Assembly (NCBI GenBank): GCA_025716815.1
Contig: JAIXMN010000014.1
Coordinates: forward strand, 124,001 to 188,000
Direction: 5' to 3'
Length of the DNA stretch: 64,000 bases
From: Dichotomocladium elegans
Lineage: Eukaryota; Mucoromycota; Mucoromycetes; Mucorales; Lichtheimiaceae
Shown piece by piece: positions 25,301 through 37,861 of the stretch. The position numbers and the translations under genes are program-made. The notes under the pieces were generated by a model, which saw only the letters and a list, made by a program, of their open reading frames with translations, was not told the origin of the DNA and did not search any database. Each line of letters starts with the position of its first letter. Positions within the stretch are counted from its first letter, which is position 1.

Positions 25301-28300
25301 TCGAAAAACCGAATTGTCAGATACTTAAATATCAAATCGGCGTTGGCAATGAATCGCTGCTTCATGTCCGAGAAATCAATTGAATACTTGTCGGAGGCAA
25401 TCTCTGGGGAGACTAGGCATTCATCAAGCATGGCCAAACCATTAAGACGGTCTCGCTCAGCATACTGGCTGGTGCTGAATAAGAGGTTGCGGACCTCGCT
25501 ACTCATATTTGGCTCACAGATCAGGCGTAGTCCATCGATTATATCTGGTCTAGGAGTCTCAAACTGCCATCGAATTTCCTTCTTTGCTCTCACTTGTTTG
25601 GCTCGAACATCGTCTGTCAACAGGGGGGCCTGGACCTGTTCCGCAGCAGCAGGGGATGATGCAGGCAAGGATGAAGCTAACGAAGGAGACGTTATTCCGG
25701 ATGCACGCGGAGGCTGCAGCCCAGGTTTCTTTCTCGCCATGAGCCGGGACTTGCCAATGGAAGACGGAGGACGTTCTTCGCTTGCCACATCTGCTTTTGA
25801 TGCCATAGACAGGCGCTTTGTAGTTGTGGGTGTAGAGGGAGGTGGAGTAGCTGCTGCTGGGATTGCAGCGCCTCGATGCGCTTCGATTATTGGCATAACT
25901 GTCTGCCTTTGGGCACCTTTGAGATCAGCTGCTTTGTGGAGAACTGCTTCATAACCTGTACTAGCTATGATCATGGGCACGCAAGCTTGCGCAGACTTGC
26001 GAACGTCAGCATTTCGATCTTGCAAGCATGAGAGAATAGGAGAAATCATCGGTGATAAGTCCATGGAGGATGATCCATCTTCTTTAAGCATCGTGCTCAG
26101 CCATGCCAAGAGTTCCTTGCGAAGCGATGGAGAATCTCCGGCTAAGCTTGCAGCAAATGAACCAATCATCCCTTCTAAACCGCAAGCCTTGCGAAATTCC
26201 TCAAGCGTAGCAATACCAGCAGCTCGTATATTGGCTTTGTTGTCCGACAAAGATGTGGTGACTGGTCCCGTCAAAGTTTTGAGATATTTCTCAAAAGGTT
26301 TGCCTGAAGCTGCAGCTAGTTGACCAGCGATATCTAATGCTACGACTTGCAAGTTCTTGTTGCTATCGACAAGGCGTTGTTTCAACACCCCAGGGAATTC
26401 CCCAAGATTGGGTTTGATTCTCTTGTTTGCTCCTTCGATAATGCCCAAAACCTTCGTAAGACCCTCCTTGCGGATTTTCCAGTTGGCATCATTGCACTCA
26501 GCTGAAACCTTGCCGAGCTGGGACGAGATATCGACTCTGGGGAAGAGAGATTCTACAGCATCAGCGGCACTACCGCCCCCGCCTTTCCCTCCACCTCCTC
26601 CCGACGCTTGAACGTCAGCCGAAGTTCGCGTGGGTTGAGGTCGATCCATCTGTGCAACCTTGTCAAATTCGGCTTCGATATTCGCAAGCAAAGCAGGTGC
26701 AACGTCCTGAACAAACGACTTAATCTCTTTCAAAAGATATTAGCTATCTGCAAAGCGACAAGATTGCGAAACACTAACCAGGTCCAATGAACATCCGTAA
26801 CGCGCCAAGTACAGTGACTGCGCTTGTTCGAACAGAAGCATTCGTGTTGGACAGGGCGAATTTGATAAATTCAATTAGATCGCGCACTTGCAAGCCGGCA
26901 ATACCGAATTCCATAATAGCTTGGTGAACCCATGTCAGAGAGTCAGCAAGGACTTTGGGTGACTTAGCCTTTTTCCAAATTTGATAAGATTGTGAAAAAA
27001 CGAATTGGAGAGATGTCTTTTCCGCAAACACAATCAAGCATTCAGCAGCTGGTTTTTTCAGTTTAATGTCTCCAAGCTTCTCCACAAGGACTACAAGAAC
27101 ATAGGTTATTAGTCAATAATTAGATACCTATTAATAAGTACATACCCTGAATACCAATAGCCGCGCATGGCTTCGAGAACTTCGGGCATTTCTCTGCAAT
27201 TAGTTGCATTGTTGCAAAAAGTTTACCCATGACTTGAAAATTCATTTCTTTCCAGCCAGGCTTCTTTGACAGCGCTCGAAACACAATCTCAGGCTCTGTG
27301 TCTATTGGGTCTTCGCTTTGAAATTGATTGTAGAGCGATTCCATGGCTGCTAATCGCACCTTCCACTGGCTCTGTGCAACGTCCGTCCAAATTTGCTCGG
27401 GAATAAACTCGGTCGCACGAGCTTCGGCATCTTCTTGGGTGAACTTATAACGCACTTCTTCAGGTCCACTTGATGGAGGTAGCTTAGCAGCTTTTTTTGG
27501 ACCTGAGGAAGCAGCAGCAGCGGTTGCGGTTGCGGGGGTGGGCTTTGGTTTGGAGGAGGAAAGCGTAGGCTTCTTTGAGTTTCCACCTGCCAGTCGGGCT
27601 GGTGGCTTGCGCTTAGGTGGAGTGATCGCTGTGGCTGCTTCAAAGCCGTCATTGTCGTCGACAGCCATTGGTTCTGGCTCAACCGGCTTTGGTGGCGCTG
27701 GGGCAGTCGCTTTTCGTGCAGGCGCATTAGAAGGAGTTGGCTACAATATGAACCTGTTAATATCAATACGCGCGACGTGGAATTGACAATACCTTTTTGA
27801 CAGCGGGAGGTGGTGGTGGCTTCTTGACAATAGCAGGTTTTGCTCTAACTTGGGCTTTCTCACAGGCTTCTTTGATTTTAGCCATCTTGATATCATCTAA
27901 CCCGTCGGTCCATGGTATAATGGCCTTTTCGCCGATCACCTTCATCAATGTACCAAGGCCTTCTGCACTTGCTTCTCTTGCACCGGCATCCGCATCGTTT
28001 AGAGTTTTAAGCATAAGTTCTGCAAATGCCTTGTACTCCGACTTGACAGGTGCCACTCGAGTCTCTTTCAGCCGGCGCGAAAGCAGCTTGACAGACTCGG
28101 CACGCACCTGAGGATTCTTGTGCTTGATGCCAGTGCTGATATCTTCGATGAGCTCCGAGAGTGGAATTGTGGCAAACACAGCATTGAGGCCATTGGATAG
28201 TTGCTCCAGAATTGCAGGTTTACGCTCTTTTAATTTCTCGGTCATGGGAACGGCGATCTACACATAAGTATGCGTGAGATTGACGAGAAAAAGCAGTAAG

Positions 28301-30037
28301 ATGACTCAAGATGTATGCGCCACTTACAACTCCTTTGTATCTTGCAAAATCGCCCCGTAAGCCATTTGCCATTGCTTCAACACAGTTGGCTGCTACTCCC
28401 ACAAGCAATATATTGGAATCATTGATGCGCTACACATAAATGAAAGTTAAAGAAAGAAAGGGCTTTGTGCTGTATGGCAACTACCTTTGCAAGCGCTCCT
28501 ATCAATTCCGTATAATCCTTATCCGCAATTTTAGGTGTCTTGGCAGCTGCCAAAAGGGCATCGAGAGCCTCTCGTCGTTCCTGCCATTTCTTCGATGCCT
28601 AAAATATGACCAGTCACTCTGTGAGCAAATTGACTCTAAGAATCACACCATCTTTCACAAACCAATAGCTCATAGAAATTGCCAGGTATTTTTCCTAATA
28701 TATCAACAGGGTCGGCGAGATCATACGGATCCATTGGCTCCTCATCCATAGGTTCGGCATCCTGCTCGACGTTGCCTCCTTCTTCTTCTTTAAGTCGTTA
28801 TGTCAATATATAAATCTATAAACTTAAAAGACAAATTTCCATTTACCCATCGCAACTTCGTCTGAGGCAGATGCTGCAGCCTGCTCGGATCGTAATAGGC
28901 GTTCAGGCTTGGCTTTTTCTTGAGGTAGTTTAGAGAATGCTTCTTCGAGATCCTTAAGCTGAACAGGCTTTAGATCAGAGAGCGATTGTGTTATAGCCGG
29001 GCCTAACCACCGGTACAGCTCGACAGTCAATGCAGAAGTCTAGAGCATTCAATACTGTATTATTAACTCGCGCATATCGTAATTGATGAAACAAAGATGA
29101 AGGAATCGATATAAGTGTTGCATACCTCTGCTCGCACGTTCTTATCAGTATGGCCAAAGAGCTTGGGTATAGATTTCAGGATAGGTTTTGGATTGACAAC
29201 CTTTGGTGCGCCAAATTGCCTATGCAATTATCCATCGCTTTAGATGAAAGAGCTCAACAAACGCCAGATTGCTGAAGACCTATGCTATACCTTATAAGTT
29301 CTTTGAGGACGACGACAGTCTGGGTTACCAGCTTCGGTTGTTTTGCATTTAAACCAGGCAAGACCAATTCCTACAGATGAGATAAAGTATGGAAACGAAA
29401 TGGTTCAGCATATAGCCCATCCTTCTGAAGGTAAAATTTCTGCATATGTGAAGGTTTACCACAACAGGATCGGCGACATCTATTTCGACGTATAGCAGAA
29501 TGATGTCGGTTGCCTTTTGCTTTGTGCCGGCTTTCATTGCACCGAGGCATTTTTCGACGAGCGCTGGGATCACAGATTCACGAGAGCTGTGTTGAACGTG
29601 AGAAATCAGCGATACAGATTCTCGAAGACAAAGAAAGCCGAAAGGAGAGGCAGCAGAAGTTGTACGCTGGGAAGATAGGGTGGTCATCAAGTAAAGATAT
29701 GATTTACCTGACTGCATTGGGTGCATTATTTACAAATTCATATATAGCATTAAGACCGGCTTCCTGTGCAACTGCGTTGGCGTCTGTGGCGATTTTCTTA
29801 AGGTACGACTCATAGGTATAAAAGTCAGAATCTTCAACTGTTTTACGAAACAAAGATGCCAGTTCATCGTAAGCAGACACACGTGCTTTCCAAAGCTGGC
29901 GAGTTACAGGTGATCACATTGAGAAGGGAATAACTATTAGGTCAAGTTCTTCTGCATAAAACATGGAATGGTACCTTATGTTGTAATCTGTCAGCTACTG
30001 GTAGCTTTTTGAAATCTTCTTCTTCGCTGCCGTCCAT
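22383..30037 (-). CDS. XMAP215/CKAP5/Stu2-family microtubule polymerase with five TOG domains, many exons
   Basis: One multi-exon gene, roughly 1,900-2,000 aa. The start is the ATG at 30035-30037 (MDGSEEEDFKKLPVADRLQH, then a splice), and the stop is TAA at 22383-22385 after a Q-rich tail. TOG arrays of HEAT repeats in order: TOG1 about 28.8-30.0 kb (DRLQHK-LWKARVSAYDELAS across the first intron), TOG2 about 27.8-28.8 kb (KKWQERREALDALL; IKHKNPQVRAES), TOG3 about 26.7-27.5 kb (SQWKVRLAAMESLYNQF), TOG4 about 25.9-26.6 kb (NDANWKIRKEGLTKVL) and TOG5 about 24.7-25.6 kb (RDRLNGLAMLDECL; GDRDAGVRNAALNAI). Conserved tubulin-contact patterns, W-K-x-R and N-x-x-V-R, are visible in several. Lys/Pro/Ala-rich linkers (about 25.7 and 27.5 kb) fit basic lattice-binding linkers. 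The protein should promote plus-end growth and spindle assembly. Yeast Stu2 has two TOGs; this copy keeps the five seen in animals and plants. Exon edges were not all resolved. Confidence 0.9.
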
Positions 30038-30899
30038 CAGATATAGATCCGGTTTGTGAGTTCCAAATCAGAATATGTATTGTGCGAAAGAAGAGCAGGT
30101 GGTGGAAGGACGAGATTATCTTTTCTTGTTGAAGGAAAGCTGCGGTAATCGAGGAAGGAATGAGAGGAAAAGCGTCAGGCGTAGAAATTATATGTACAGA
30201 AATCACTATATTCTGGCCGTTTTATACGCCGTGGAAGATCTAATGTAAGCGGAATGGGTGTAAATAATTCGCACGATGGATGATTGCGCAAGTCTTAAAG
30301 AACAGACCAAATTCTGTATTGAGTGTTAGAAAGAAAGAGGACAGCTTCGTTTTGAACAAGTGGGGACGTGACGACTGGCTTCGTCTAGAGAGCTGCGGAG
30401 CTTTATGTGCTAAAAAATTGGTGCGGCTGATGATGCTACAGATTCGAACGAGGCAAGGCCACTCCACATAAGCTATTCATAAGCTATAGAAAAAGAAAAA
30501 TATGCTACTCATGAGTTCTGTTGAATTCCAGCACTTGGAAGTATAATACAACAGAAGGAGTAAATGTATATTGTATTTGATTGGAGAGACTCAAGAATAC
30601 ATTTCGCTCTTTAACATGCGACATAAATGGACCCGGGACATAGAATACTGTGATACGCGTATATTTTTTTTTTATTAATAAAATCTATATGTTTACATCC
30701 ACACGGTCCATCTTATCAGTCTAAGTCAGTTGGTGTTTAGATCTCGAGGGTTCTAGTAAGATGATTCTTTACAATAGCAGCTTATGATCAATGAAGCACA
30801 GCTCTTAATTATCATGAGCGATAGGGAACATGGTTTTTGCTATTTTTCCTTGCTCCGATCAGTCTGGCATGGTTACCAGCAATAAGTTTACATCAGGTG
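30038..30899. other. A/T-rich intergenic region, no gene recognised
   Basis: This lies between the start of the TOG gene and the 3' end of the small gene at 30900-31440. Poly-T and AATAAA-like motifs occur at about 30660-30690. Short frames have no recognisable domains. Confidence 0.4.
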
Positions 30900-31440
30900 T
30901 TACACAGTACCACAATTGTGCTTTATTAAGAATGAATGTTGCACAAACAAGTAATATTTCTGTCGCATAGATTAAGCACAGGATGACGGAGACAAAGCAG
31001 GCAAGAAAGTGATATGTTAGTGAAAAAATAATTCACTCACATTAGTGCCCGTCAATTCACCTTCGATGATAATAGGATGGGCCCTTCTGATACTGTAGCC
31101 AGACGAAGCATAAGATTTTGACAGTCCAGAAACGATGTACAAAAAAAAACAGCGAGTACGGTGGAAAGTAGAAAGTAAGGAAAACCCGAGGTCGCAGAGG
31201 AAAATGGATGGAGAAGCATATTCAGTACCTTCTTCTTTTCATGTGTTCTACGTATTGATGCAATTCGTCAGAGTAGAAAGGATACTGTATCCCCGAGAAC
31301 TGCAGACTCGAGCGTGATGCTCCTTCAGAGTTCCGATACAAGCCGATCAGCGGAGCATTCTCAATCGCGGCCGGCACGGTTTCGAAGATTTGATCAAAGA
31401 ATTCACGACTCCATCGACGAGCCGGGGATTCCAGCGACAT
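30900..31440 (-). CDS. small three-exon gene of unknown function (about 105 aa)
   Basis: Exons 31229-31440, 31041-31086 and 30900-30959 join in frame (212+46+60 nt) with GT-AG junctions (AAGAAG|GTACTG; TATCAG; AAT|GTGAGT; GCGACAG). The protein begins MSLESPARRWSREFFDQIFE, continues with an aromatic, acidic part (SGIQYPFYSDELHQYVEHMK), a basic cluster KRRRR and then HPIIIEGELTGTN. I do not recognise a family. No signal peptide or membrane segment is seen. The consistent phases over three exons argue for a real gene, but an upstream exon may exist (an AG at about 31455 fits an acceptor), and the last exon is the weakest part. An AATAAA lies within the last exon. Confidence 0.4.
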
Positions 31441-32083
31441 TCGTCATGGCCTGCTACGGCATGAGGCTTTGTTAGGTAGAAATGTTCGAAATAATGATGA
31501 TAGTCCGACATTTTAGATGATCAGATCAAAGCTGCACAACCGGCATGGCGGAGGGCTCTCCAACATCAACAGTAGAACCGGGATATGTCAGTCTGCTTAT
31601 ATATACATCATATTCTCAGGGATTTTCGTACTAATGGCCTGGTGCAAGAAAGATTTTGGCATGCACCTGTTGGAGCCATCATGGGCCCTACCAAGAAGGG
31701 CTACTATCACCGGAATCAGAGAACAGAACAGTTAGACAAAGAGGACCAAAACAGCCGAGAGGGACTAATAAGACCAGGGAATAGCTGCAGGCAGCATTGA
31801 TTTTCCTTACCAGATATCGCCTGCTCCTATCTAATATCCTCGGAGTAAGCTAAAGAATAAGAATTAAAGTTAACGTTTTATATTGACGCACAAATATCTA
31901 TCTTTTCCGGCGGTCTTTACCAATCTATGCGGGATTGTATTTACCTTGTATGATGCCTCGTGCGAAGACTATTTTGGAAATAAAGTAAGTCGATGATAAA
32001 GGGTTGGTCCGTATAATATTTATTTAGACTATTGCACGGTATATACGGTTGGTGTTAGCAAGAAAGATTCTATATTTTCAGGC
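31441..32083. other. intergenic, no gene recognised
   Basis: Short frames around 31517-31800 on the plus strand have no recognisable domain. The distal part is the expected 3' untranslated region and terminator zone of the glucoamylase gene. Confidence 0.4.
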
Positions 32084-34481
32084 CTAGTATACAGGAGTGC
32101 CAGCCTTGGCTTTAGCAGCGGTGATGAATGCCGCGTGAGACCAGGTCAAGTCTCTAGCGCCAGTCATAAAACCGGTATCACGATTGAACTGCTCGCTCAT
32201 GGAACCATTCGTAGCGGCGTGATATTTGATCGTAGAAAAGAAGTTATCCGCAGCATAGGCTACTTTTGAGATAAGTGAATCAAAGCTACTAGTGCCGACA
32301 GTGTAGGTGGTGCCAGAGGAAGTGGAGCTATCGAATTTTTTGAAGAATGGCAAGTTCACGTTGTTCACTGTGACGGAGCCAGCGTGTTGCCATTCCAGAA
32401 TGGCGCGATAATAGAGTTCGGCGAAGGTAGCAGTACAGATGAACCACTAGGTTAAATAGATAAGCATCGCATTATAGGTCCCACAACGAAGAGAGAGACA
32501 AAGGTTGGAGGGATACTTACCGGGTTACCCTGTGAGTTGCCGTTGCCATTGTAAGTGTCTTCCGGGTATCGGCCAATTGCAGTGCCTAACCAGTTGGGAA
32601 TTTGTTTGTTGATGCCGTATAGATCAGCGAATGACTTCTCGATTGCGGCGGCGGTAGCTAGAATCTCCGGTGAACCGGGGGTGAAGAAACCTTGGGGAGA
32701 GGTTGGCTGGCAGTCAGAATCACATATTGAAAAGAGAGCTATCTATTTTCTCCCTCTCTAAGGGTCAGATTAATCATCATGCTTCCCGCTTACCATCACC
32801 CAAACCGGCAGTGTTCGCGGCGATCAATGTGGAGGTATCTAAACCAGCCTTGTTTACACCACCTGCGAAGTTCTTGGTGACAACGACATAGTTGCTACTC
32901 GAGTTGTAAAAGCTTGCAAGCTTGGTCTCGATGGATTTGGCAGTATTGGTATAGGTACTGGCGCGTGTATTGTCACCATTGCGGGCGGCAAAGCTTGCTC
33001 CATCAACCAGACTTCGGCGCATTACCGCCAAACTGAAATAAGAGTTCCATTAGTAGCTTAAGCTTTTTTCTGCTAATACTCCGGGCGCGGGTATGCGTGT
33101 GCATACGAGAAAAAGAGGAATAACAACTTACGTATACATGTGAAGTCCGTTCACTTCTTCCCAGAGATCAAAACAATTATCCTGCCAGGTGGTCACCACA
33201 TAGTCAAGATCGGTAAAGATAGCTAATGAAGTGGAAGAAGCATAATTTACAGGTTAATCACTGCACACTTGAAGCTTCCAGGATGCTTACCTCTTTTCAA
33301 GGTAGTGACATAAGCGGCGTCTCCGGTCTGGGAAAGATAGCTGTCCGCAAATAGAATGAAAGTAGTAGCACGCTCAGCGGGTCCATCATTTTGTGGTCTC
33401 CCCCAAGGACCAGTATAGCTGGAGCCATCCTACGACCGATGGTAAAGACGGTATTTTCTTTCTGCTGTACTATCTGGTAACTTACAGGGTTGAATTTAGG
33501 TTCACCGAGACAGTTGCAGACGGTGCTGGTAGCCATAGCCTTAATCTGGAAGGTAACAAAGTCCTTCAGAACGCCAAGAGTAGTTGCATCACCTGCTTTG
33601 GTTGTGTTGTAAGCGTTGACAATAACGTGCGCAACCATCGCAGCATCACGAGTCCAGGCATAGTAGTAGTCTGGACCAGAAGTCGAAAGCGAGGCGGCAA
33701 TAAAACCAGTAGCAGAACCGGGTGGATTAATATTGGCGAGCATTGCTTTCCAGCTGATCTTATGCTGCGAATCAGCCCAAACGGTGATAGTGGAGTTTCC
33801 AGAAGGAACCCCAGTACTGGCGGGAATAGTGGTAGTGGAAGAAGGAATAGCACTAGTGGTAGTAGTAGGAATGGTAGTGGCATCGGACGTGGTCGGGGGT
33901 GACGAGATGACGTCTACAACGCATTTGTAAGTAGGGCATGAAGAGCTACTAGCTGACAGTGTTTTGCTCACCGTAATTGACACCATAGCCGCCGTTGTTA
34001 TCATAATAAGTGACACCCCGGACTTGATACTGAAAGTCATCCGAACACGATGAGTAAAAGAGGTGCGTGGATTTACCGATTCTCCTCAATAAATGGTTAC
34101 CGAAATGTAGAACTGCTTGATTCCTGAAGGACCAATGGTGGCTGAGAAATCCCAGTATTCGTAATTAGTTCCAGGGATCGAATGGGTGTAAGCAGCTTCA
34201 GTATAATATTTGCTGGAGTCCCATTTATTCGATGCATCAGACCAGTAAACGGTTACAATCTTGGTGTAGTCGATGTTTTGCACCTATTCACAATATATGA
34301 GCCTTTATGCATACAAACGATTTGAGGAGATATAGATTCTTACGAAAATTCTACCAGAGAATATGGAATCCGAGTATGTGTACGCCTCAAGCTTCACTTG
34401 CGTTTTAGGAACGGTGGCAGCAAAAGCCATGGTGGCCATAAGCAAAATACTGAATGCTTTCCAAACACTGTTAAGTTTCAT
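32084..34481 (-). CDS. secreted glucoamylase, GH15 with N-terminal CBM21 starch-binding domain, 9 exons
   Basis: Nine exons (34344-34481, 34101-34283, 33972-34029, 33486-33913, 33291-33429, 33132-33222, 32794-33032, 32521-32690, 32084-32446) join in frame to 602 aa, close to Rhizopus glucoamylase. Residues 1-21 ([20 protein letters not shown], then A) are a signal peptide. Residues about 25-125 form the CBM21-type starch-binding domain ([30 protein letters not shown]). A Ser/Thr/Pro linker (about 130-165), likely O-glycosylated, follows. The GH15 catalytic domain has [15 protein letters not shown], the general acid Glu in DLWEEVNG and the base Glu in [10 protein letters not shown]. The enzyme (EC 3.2.1.3) releases glucose from starch ends. 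The domain order, CBM first, is typical of Mucoromycota; Aspergillus enzymes carry a C-terminal CBM20. The last exon starts at [14 protein letters not shown]. Confidence 0.96.
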
Positions 34482-36700
34482 GTATGAGAAAGGAAAATGA
34501 GGGAGTTCGTTGAGAATCTGATCGATCGGCTGCCTTGTAGTCTCTTTATATATAAAATCGTTGATAATATTTATGCTTTGATCCAGATCACTCTGTTGAT
34601 CCGACATTGCGGAATAATCACCGGCAATGGAGTTTTGCATGGCCATTCATGCGGAATAGTAGAGTTATGTCATTTTTCCGAAGAAACTCAGAATGTAATT
34701 GGTATAGGTGTTCCCATTTTTTGGTGACACATTGTAGAACTGAGGGAGTTACTACTTTTTGGTAATACAAATGTACCCATTATCTGATCTACCTTTGGCA
34801 AAAGGCCTTGTGGTGGAGGAGTTTAAGAAGTTTTGTGAACAGAATTTGTGGAACAAGCTAAACCCCCTGAAGTTGGAAAAAAATTGTTTTCGGATTTTCC
34901 GCGCACAACATAAAAATATAGATTAAAGAAGGAAACTCCTTCTTTGATGGAGCAAGTTCAATAGCTCTTGTCGGATAAAAAATAGAGTATGCTCGAGCAT
35001 ACAAACGTTTTCACGGAGAAAAGTACGAGATGATAGATTTATAGAGATAAATAATCAATGTCGCTAAAAGCTTCGTTCTTCATTCTTCTTTTATTGTATC
35101 TCAAAATACCGATACATCGGGTTTCCAGTTATTAAGTAGAATGACAATCTATTATTAACAACTGAATAAGCAATGATACTGAGATGACCCTCGTAATTGA
35201 GAACAAATGATACTTGAAGCATAATTCCAGCAATGAGAGGTTTTTACGCTATCATTACATGGTTCTTGCTACAAGCTATTCAGATAAGGTGCCCTAAATT
35301 ATACTATTGGATTTAGACTTTTGAGTACTTCGTTGCTACTAATGGAGTGTCTTCAATCTCACTGATTATTTCCACTTTACGTACCAATAAAAAAAAATGC
35401 ACCTTTCCCTTATGCTGAATAGTGAGCACAAAAAAGAGTCAGTATTTTTTCAAAGAACATTTCCTCCAACTCCAGAATACACACTATGTATAATAAAAGC
35501 TTTCCTTATTATGTCATGTGGCATAGGAATACGTAGATTTTACAGGATGCCTCAGTGAACCCCATAGTCCTGTGTAATAATAAAATCAATGATCTGGTTA
35601 ATGGAAAAGAGAATGCCAAGCTCTTACGAGCAAGCGATATGGTGCAATTTAAGGCCTGTCAGACGCTCATCTGGGATTGCTGATTAGGGGCTTCATAGGT
35701 CATGCGACGACGGGATGACGGAACTCATAAAAATATGCAGTATGCCTCGGACGGTAGCATGCGGAACTTTTCATAGATAACTGCACATTTTGTCTGTTCC
35801 CGACTCTTCAGAAATGTAGCCCGTGGCACCTTGCTTTGGTTTTCCTTCAATGTGTTGGATGTTTTCTTATTGCAGCAACTATGGTGGTAATTTTGAGGCC
35901 GTTGAACGGGGACAAGGACAAACTAAACCGGCAAGAAAGCGCATGGCTATTACTGAGAGCACAACACCCGAGAAACCAATGCATGGCAAGGCAACAGAAA
36001 ATATAAGAGGGAAAACTCATGTTCGCGAGCCCATTACTCCCACCATTGTAAGCTGTCATTAAGCGCTATATAATCAGAAAAAGAAAATTTGTAAAGCTGC
36101 CAATATCGGCTAATCAACTAAACAGCTGGGATAATTCAGAAGATACAGTTTATATATACCAGGCTTTATACCAAACCGAAAGCTTCAGCTCGCACCGTAA
36201 TAATGTGAAGAATCATGATCGCTTTCGAAGACCATATACGGCCGATTTGTTGAGGGAGTTTGTTCTGGCGGTTCATCCGAATTATCCAGATTCGAGAAAT
36301 CTTCGTTGTAAACGGGACCGATAAGGAGTTGCTATTATCAATCCTTCCACTGACTTCAAAGATTTGGCCATAATATCATCATCAGCGAAAATTGCTAAAC
36401 CAGTCATATATGGCATCCTGTCTGCTTGTGTGAAATACAACGTCTGCAAAGTATGCTTAGCAGCCGAAACATACAGAAAGCCACGCATAAAGCTATTGTC
36501 ATTTACAGATATACGTAGACATGCAGTGACCGGAAGTTGTCTGTGCTCTGAAAGTACTATACTGTTTGAAGCAAAGTTTGTCGTTCCGAGACAGACTGTA
36601 GGAGAGATATTCGTTAGTTAACAGAAAACATCGGCCCTCCTTCTTACTCATTACTTTATCCTGAAAGTAATTAATTGTGCCATTGCGATAACAATGACAG
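34482..36700. other. A/T-rich, gene-poor stretch
   Basis: This is the glucoamylase promoter side followed by about 2 kb without a recognisable gene. Frames at 35823-36062 (plus) and 36282-36621 (both strands) lack domains and overlap each other. The composition resembles decayed mobile-element sequence. Confidence 0.4.
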
Positions 36701-36749
36701 GAAAGGGAAGAAGGGTAGCGTCGTAGCTCACTTTGATTGCTGCTGCAGA

Positions 36750-37860
36750 TCCCTAGCGCAACTCGAATGCTCGGTCAATAACCGAACAGACCTGCAAATG
36801 GAGAGCGACCTTTGGCGAGGAACGATGAAAGGCACGAATCGGAAAAGGGAAGATGCCGAAATGTGACCAAGATGAAATGTGTGGAGAGAGGAAAGTATGG
36901 GGAGGAGGAGCGCACTTTTGTTTCGCTTGAAGTTTGCTGATGCAATGATTCGAAATCATAGGGATCAAGATGATAATCAGCCTTGATTTCGAAATGCTTC
37001 TGGAGATTGGTGTGAAAACTATGATGCAGGTGGACGCGGCATAGGATCTTGTTGGCAATGGGAGATACCTCGTCAAGCGTGTTGATTATAACCGTCTCAC
37101 CATCAGTGATAAGCAGCTTTGGGAATGCCGGTTGGTTTGGTGGATACATAACCTCTCGCAACGCTATTGCGAATCAGAGGTATGTATTATTAATCTCTTC
37201 CGAGAGCCATCCAAATGTCTTCAATCTGGGAAAGCCAATGTTATCAGTCCCAGCAACATTGATAAATGGCAGACGTTGTTGGTTGGTTCGTTATGTTGTG
37301 TCCAGCGATATAACTTGAACATGAGATAGCCAAGATCGTTATTAAATCGCTTCTGACAGAAATTCGCGAAATCTTTTGCCTTTGTAATGAGCCTTGTCCG
37401 GTCAGAAATGTTAGGAATGCGCCATCCTTGAATCCAGATTCGACCATCTGGACAAGTTCTTTCTTGTTATCAAACTGACGATGATAGGGTAACTTGAGAT
37501 ATCCAAAGCAGGTCAATGACTGTGCATGTTGATGACAGACACACAACCCTCCATTCTGAACTACCCTTGCGCAATGGCCTCAGCGTAAGTTGAAAAGGGC
37601 ATCCATCACACTGCGAATGTTTTTGTGATGGATCTTTTTTCTAGACTCGAGATTTCTCCTTGGTTGTCCACTACAATAGCTGCTGGTACAGGCACCGGTC
37701 CAGGGCGAGCATCCCGGCTTCTTAGTTTCCCCATGATGCTTGCACACAGTACGCCGAAATTGCTTGTCGTCCTGGTTACTACTCTTTCATATATAAAGCG
37801 CGCAGCCTTACTTTCTCTCCCAAGCTTGGCAAGCCGCATAGGAGGCTCCATGACTGGTCC
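36750..37860 (-). pseudogene. decayed FAR1/MULE-type transposase
   Basis: Read on the minus strand, the 5' part (about 37580-37540) shows CDGCPFQLTL, then SEWRVVC, and after a frameshift HQHAQS. This is the C-x-C-P-F ... W-x-V ... H-x-H pattern of a FAR1-type zinc-binding domain. It is followed by VESGFKDGAFLTFL. Further on (37161-36990) comes PKLLITDGETVIINTLDEVS with LCRVHLHHSFHTNLQKHFE, the MULE transposase block (conserved form: TD-x-x-x-A-L-x-x-A-x-x-x-x-F-P ... L-C-x-W-H). The reading frame shifts several times, so the gene is dead. MULE-type elements carry long terminal inverted repeats; I did not find them. Confidence 0.6.
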
Positions 37861-37861
37861 A

